Source: CAZBRS01 sp964494475 (GTDB taxonomy: Bacteria; Myxococcota_A; UBA9042; CAZBRS01). Taken from it: a stretch of 19,787 nucleotides of DNA. Every line of letters starts with the position of its first letter. Positions within the stretch are counted from its first letter, which is position 1. The notes beneath the pieces were generated by a model, which saw only the letters and a program-made list of their open reading frames with translations, was not told where the DNA came from and made no database searches. The position numbers and the translations under genes were made by a program. This document shows, piece by piece, positions 16,858 through 19,787 of this stretch. The stretch is from contig CAZBRS010000079.1 in the NCBI GenBank assembly GCA_964494475.1, forward strand, positions 1 through 19,787, given 5' to 3'.

Positions 16858-17712
16858 ATGAAGCGCATCTTTGCTTTTGCCATCAACGACTTTCAGCTCG
16901 TGCGCTGCGCGGTCGAGAGCCTGCGCGGGGTGTGCGGGCCGCTGGCCCTCGAGCAGAACGGCGTGCTCGGGCTGTCCTACTACTCCCGGGGCGATGCGCC
17001 GCTGCTTCGCAAGGGGCCGCGCGATCGCGGGGCGTCGTTCCTCGACGAGCTGGTCGAGGTCGGCCCCACCATCGCGCTCGGCTACTTCGAGACCGAGGCC
17101 GCGCGCGACTTCCGCCCCCAGCGCATCGCGCCCTTCCGCTTCCGCGACTGGTCGTTCACCATGTGGTCCAACTTCCGCTCGGCGCCCCAGGCGCGCGAGA
17201 AGACGCTGCCCATCCCGGTGTACATCCGCAAGAACCTGGTGGCGGGCTCGGCCGACGAGATCTTCTTCCACCTGTTCCTGGCGTTCATGCACTCGGGGGG
17301 CAAGCTCGACGTCGACCAACCGCCCGTGCGCGACGTCTACCACGCGCTCACGGCCGCGGGGTCGCTGATCCGCGATCTGACCGAGGTGGTGCCCGGCAGC
17401 GACGGCGCGACCGAGCCCGTCTTCCTGGCGCTGCTCTCGAACGGCCGTCAGGTCTTCGCGCTCAACTCGGGCCGCCCGCTCTGGTTCCTGCACCAGGTGG
17501 GCATCCCACGCTGCCCGGCCTGCGAGTCGCGCAACCGCGACCTGAACATCTCGGACGATCCCGTGCCCCACGCCCTGGCGCGCTTCGCCCTGGTCACCGA
17601 CATGGCCCCCGCCGACGAGTCCGCCTGGCACCGGATTCCGTTTGACACGGTCCTGCTGGTGCGCGAGAACCTCGACTACGAGTTGCTTGGAGTCGAGACC
17701 TTCCGTTCGTGA
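16858..17712 (+). CDS. class II glutamine amidotransferase-fold protein lacking the catalytic Cys
   Basis: A 284-residue protein whose layout resembles the YafJ/EgtC class II amidotransferases. The opening strand MKRIFAFAIN is followed by a Gly-Leu-Ser-Tyr-Tyr strand, IALGYFETE (72-80), APFRFRDWSFTMWSNF (91-106), a GSADEIFFHLFLAFM segment (130-144), LLSNGRQVFALNSGRPLWF (192-210) and a closing DESAWHRIPFDTVLLVREN. In active enzymes Cys2 is the nucleophile, the GHxR strand supplies an Arg, and an HNG supplies Asn and Gly. Here residue 2 is Lys, GHxR reads GYFE, and HNG reads WSNF. The ATG is firm: GGAGG lies six bases upstream. It is therefore probably a pseudoenzyme, perhaps structural or regulatory. 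A CPAC pair (219-222) is also present. Its TGA overlaps the rimI GTG by 4 bp. Confidence 0.7.
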   Translation: MKRIFAFAINDFQLVRCAVESLRGVCGPLALEQNGVLGLSYYSRGDAPLLRKGPRDRGASFLDELVEVGPTIALGYFETEAARDFRPQRIAPFRFRDWSFTMWSNFRSAPQAREKTLPIPVYIRKNLVAGSADEIFFHLFLAFMHSGGKLDVDQPPVRDVYHALTAAGSLIRDLTEVVPGSDGATEPVFLALLSNGRQVFALNSGRPLWFLHQVGIPRCPACESRNRDLNISDDPVPHALARFALVTDMAPADESAWHRIPFDTVLLVRENLDYELLGVETFRS

Positions 17713-18164
17713 ACGAGAACGACGACCTCACCATCGAGCCGCTGTGCCTCACCGACCTGCCCTGGGTGCTCGGCCTCGAGGCCTGCTCGTTCCGGCGGCC
17801 CTGGACCGACGACAACTTCCGGCAGGAGCTCGCCTCCGACTTCGTGGTGGGGCTCGTGGGGCGCGACGCGGCGGGGGAGCCCGTGGGCTACGCCCTGGGG
17901 CGGCTGCTCTTCGAAGAGGGGCACCTCCTGAAGATCGCGGTGCGCCCCGACGCCCGGCGGCGGGGGGTGGGGGCCAGGCTGCTGGCGGCCTTCGAGGCGG
18001 CGCTCGTGCGGGGCGGGGCGTCAGTGGCCGTGCTCGAGGTGCGCGTGGGCAATGCGCCGGCGCGCTGGCTCTACGAACGTTCGGGGTGGGGCCTGGTTTC
18101 GTTGCGCACGCGCTACTACCCCGACGGAGAGGATGGGCTGCTCATGCTGAAGAGGCTCGCATGA
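17709..18164 (+). CDS. rimI: GNAT N-acetyltransferase, RimI type
   Basis: A 151-residue GCN5-related acetyltransferase of the RimI type, which acetylates the N-terminal alanine of ribosomal protein S18 in E. coli and other N-termini in relatives. Acetyl-CoA binding is shown by IAVRPDARRRGVGARLL, and the RimI-specific pattern by LEVRVGNAPARWLYERSGW and RTRYYPDGEDGLLML near the end. The start is GTG, overlapping the preceding stop as GTGA, and the end overlaps pyrK as ATGA, so it is translationally coupled on both sides. Confidence 0.92.
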   Translation: MNENDDLTIEPLCLTDLPWVLGLEACSFRRPWTDDNFRQELASDFVVGLVGRDAAGEPVGYALGRLLFEEGHLLKIAVRPDARRRGVGARLLAAFEAALVRGGASVAVLEVRVGNAPARWLYERSGWGLVSLRTRYYPDGEDGLLMLKRLA

Positions 18165-18940
18165 ACCCCGCGCGCGTTCCCTCCCGGGTGCTCGGCACCA
18201 CGCGCGTGGGCGCCTACGCCCTGGTGACGCTCCAGGTGCCCCCCGACTTCCCGCCGAGCGCGCCCGGCCACTTCGTGATGCTGGGGTTGCCCGGCCGGCA
18301 CGATCCGCTGCTGCCGAGGCCCTTCAGCCTCTACGGCCGCGCGGGCGACCGGATCGAGGTGCTCGTGGCCGAGGTCGGCAAGGGCAGCCGGCTGCTCGCG
18401 CGGCTGCTGCCGGGCGATCCGGTCGACGTGCTGGGCCCGCTCGGCACGTCCTTCCCCCCGCCCGACGACCGGCCCGTGCTGCTCGTGGGCGGAGGCGTCG
18501 GGGTGGCGCCCCTGCGCTACTACCTGCAGGCGTGGCCCGGGGTCCGCACCACGTCGCTGCTCGTCTTCGGGGGGCGCGGCCGCGCGCACGTGTTCGCGCC
18601 GCCCGAGGCGCCCGCGCGCACGGTGTTCACCACCGACGACGGCTCGGCCGGGCTCCGCGGCACGGTGCTCGATGGCCTCGCCCAGGCGCTGGAGGGCGAC
18701 GATCCCGCGCGCTACCGGACCCTGGCCTGCGGGCCCGACGCCATGCTGCGCGCGGTGACGAACGGCTGGGGACCCCGCGTCGGCGACCTGTGGGCCAGCC
18801 TCGAGGCGCACATGGCCTGCGGCATGGGGGCCTGCCTCGGGTGCGTGGTGCCCGACGGCCGGGGCGGCTACCTGCGCCTGTGCCAGGAAGGGCCCGTGCT
18901 GGGGCGCGAGGCGTTGAGGGGGAGGTACCGCGATGCGTGA
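18161..18940 (+). CDS. pyrK: dihydroorotate dehydrogenase B electron-transfer subunit PyrK
   Basis: A 259-residue FAD and [2Fe-2S] protein that passes electrons from the PyrD flavin to NAD+ in class 1B dihydroorotate dehydrogenase. RPFSLYG is the FAD-binding strand, GGGVGVAPLRYY the NAD-binding loop, TLACGPDAML the ferredoxin-reductase signature, and ACGMGACLGC plus a distal LRLC gives the four cluster cysteines. Length is normal. The start overlaps the rimI stop by 4 bp, and its stop overlaps the pyrD start by 8 bp. Confidence 0.95.
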   Translation: MNPARVPSRVLGTTRVGAYALVTLQVPPDFPPSAPGHFVMLGLPGRHDPLLPRPFSLYGRAGDRIEVLVAEVGKGSRLLARLLPGDPVDVLGPLGTSFPPPDDRPVLLVGGGVGVAPLRYYLQAWPGVRTTSLLVFGGRGRAHVFAPPEAPARTVFTTDDGSAGLRGTVLDGLAQALEGDDPARYRTLACGPDAMLRAVTNGWGPRVGDLWASLEAHMACGMGACLGCVVPDGRGGYLRLCQEGPVLGREALRGRYRDA

Positions 18941-19787
18941 GGTCGATCTTTCGGTCAAGGTCGGCCCCCTCGTGCTCCGGAACCCGGTGCTCACGGCCTC
19001 GGGCACCTTCGGCTACGGCGAGGAGTTCGCGGGCTTCGTCGACTTCGACCGCCTGGGCGGGCTGGTCACCAAGGGCATCTCGCTGCAGGAGCGCGTCGGC
19101 AACCTCCCGCCGCGCATCCTCGAGACCTCGTGCGGCATGCTGAACGCCATCGGCCTGCAGAACGTGGGCTTCGAGCGCTTCGTCCGCGAGAAGCTGCCCT
19201 TCCTCGAGCGTATCTCGTGCGCCGTGGTGGCCAACGTGTACGGCTCGGCCGTCGAGGACTACGTCGAGCTCGCGCGCCGCTTCCAGGCCGTCGCCCGGAT
19301 CGACGCCATCGAGCTGAACGTCAGCTGCCCCAACGTCTCGGCCGGCGGCGTGGTCTTCGGCAAGGACCCCGATCTCCTGCGGCGCGTGGTGGCCGGCGCC
19401 CGCGCCGCGTTCCGGCGCAGCCTGTGGGTCAAGCTCACCCCCGACGTCAGCGACGTGGCCGCCATGGCCCGCGTGTGCCACGAGGAGGGCGCCGACGCCG
19501 TCAGCGCCATCAACACCTTCCGCGGCATGGCCGTCGATCTCGAGCGGCGTCGGCCGGTGCTCGCCAACGTGTTCGGCGGGCTGTCGGGCCCCGCCATCAA
19601 GCCCCTGGCCCTGGCGCGCGTGTTCGAGGTGGCGCGCTCCGTGCCCATCCCCGTGGTGGGCATCGGCGGCATCATGACCGCGCGCGACGCCCTCGAGTTC
19701 CTGCTCGTGGGCGCCTCGGCCGTGCAGGTGGGCACGGCCAACTTCATCGACCCTGCGGCGTCGATGCGCCTGGTCGAGGGGATCGAG
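18933..19787 (+). CDS. pyrD: dihydroorotate dehydrogenase B catalytic subunit PyrD (3' end cut by window)
   Basis: An open frame of 285 codons with no stop before the window edge; class 1B PyrD is usually slightly over 300 residues, so little is missing. It oxidises dihydroorotate to orotate, the fourth step of pyrimidine synthesis. Read directly from the sequence: NPVLTASGTFGYGEE near the start, a GMLNAIGLQNVG segment, ELNVSCPNV with the catalytic-base Cys typical of class 1, GGLSGPAIKPLAL, and the FMN phosphate region GIGGI with VGTANFIDP. The ATG lies within the pyrK stop region (ATGCGTGA), and GGGGGAGG precedes it. Cytoplasmic; pairs with PyrK. Confidence 0.96.
   Translation, partial: MREVDLSVKVGPLVLRNPVLTASGTFGYGEEFAGFVDFDRLGGLVTKGISLQERVGNLPPRILETSCGMLNAIGLQNVGFERFVREKLPFLERISCAVVANVYGSAVEDYVELARRFQAVARIDAIELNVSCPNVSAGGVVFGKDPDLLRRVVAGARAAFRRSLWVKLTPDVSDVAAMARVCHEEGADAVSAINTFRGMAVDLERRRPVLANVFGGLSGPAIKPLALARVFEVARSVPIPVVGIGGIMTARDALEFLLVGASAVQVGTANFIDPAASMRLVEGIE

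Overview
The window is GC-rich (I estimate roughly 70%) and densely coding, and it reads as a chromosomal segment of a Myxococcota or other former-Deltaproteobacteria lineage. The grounds are very strong third-position G/C bias, several Asp/Thr/Pro- or Cys-rich secreted lipoproteins, a multi-PAS hybrid histidine kinase, a multihaem cytochrome lipoprotein, and bacterial housekeeping genes (dnaB, rimI, pyrK, pyrD). An exact 100-N run shows it is a draft or scaffolded assembly, perhaps a metagenome bin. No stretch over 300 bases lacks a gene; the longest intergenic interval is 175 bp (16683-16857). I found no tRNA, rRNA, CRISPR array, transposase or phage gene.

Layout. (1) 4-441: a small Cys-containing lipoprotein, minus strand. 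(2) 516-3550: a phosphorylated-metabolite module. An organophosphate:phosphate antiporter-type MFS protein overlaps a monofunctional AroQ-fold chorismate mutase by 4 bp on the minus strand, and it diverges from a GH4 NAD-dependent phosphoglycosidase-like enzyme on the plus strand. (3) 3593-7837: three minus-strand lipoproteins. One is a Cys-rich protein with a duplicated C-terminal domain. One is NlpC/P60-like. The third is an MepA-type (M74, LAS fold) peptidase-like protein whose Thr-Asn-Pro-Pro repeat linker holds the assembly gap. The last two overlap by one base and look like a cell-wall hydrolase pair. (4) 7980-11028: a plus-strand operon encoding a GMC flavoprotein with a four-Cys cluster motif, a Tat-signal small subunit of the gluconate 2-dehydrogenase subunit 3 type, and a lipoprotein with 6 CXXCH motifs plus one CX3CH. 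This resembles an exported three-subunit dehydrogenase and is the most system-like part of the window. (5) 11039-15237: a five-PAS hybrid histidine kinase overlapping a D-cysteine desulfhydrase/ACC deaminase-family PLP enzyme by 4 bp, minus strand. (6) 15327-16682: DnaB replicative helicase with a GTG start. (7) 16858 to the window end: a plus-strand operon of a class II glutamine amidotransferase-fold protein lacking its catalytic Cys, RimI, PyrK and PyrD (cut by the window edge), with overlaps of 4, 4 and 8 bp.

Translational coupling by ATGA/GTGA/TGATG overlaps is the rule here, so co-transcribed genes can be assigned with fair confidence. Substrate assignments for the transporter, the GH4 enzyme, the GMC dehydrogenase and the PLP enzyme remain inference. 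Promoter calls are visual matches to sigma-70-like hexamers and are tentative.
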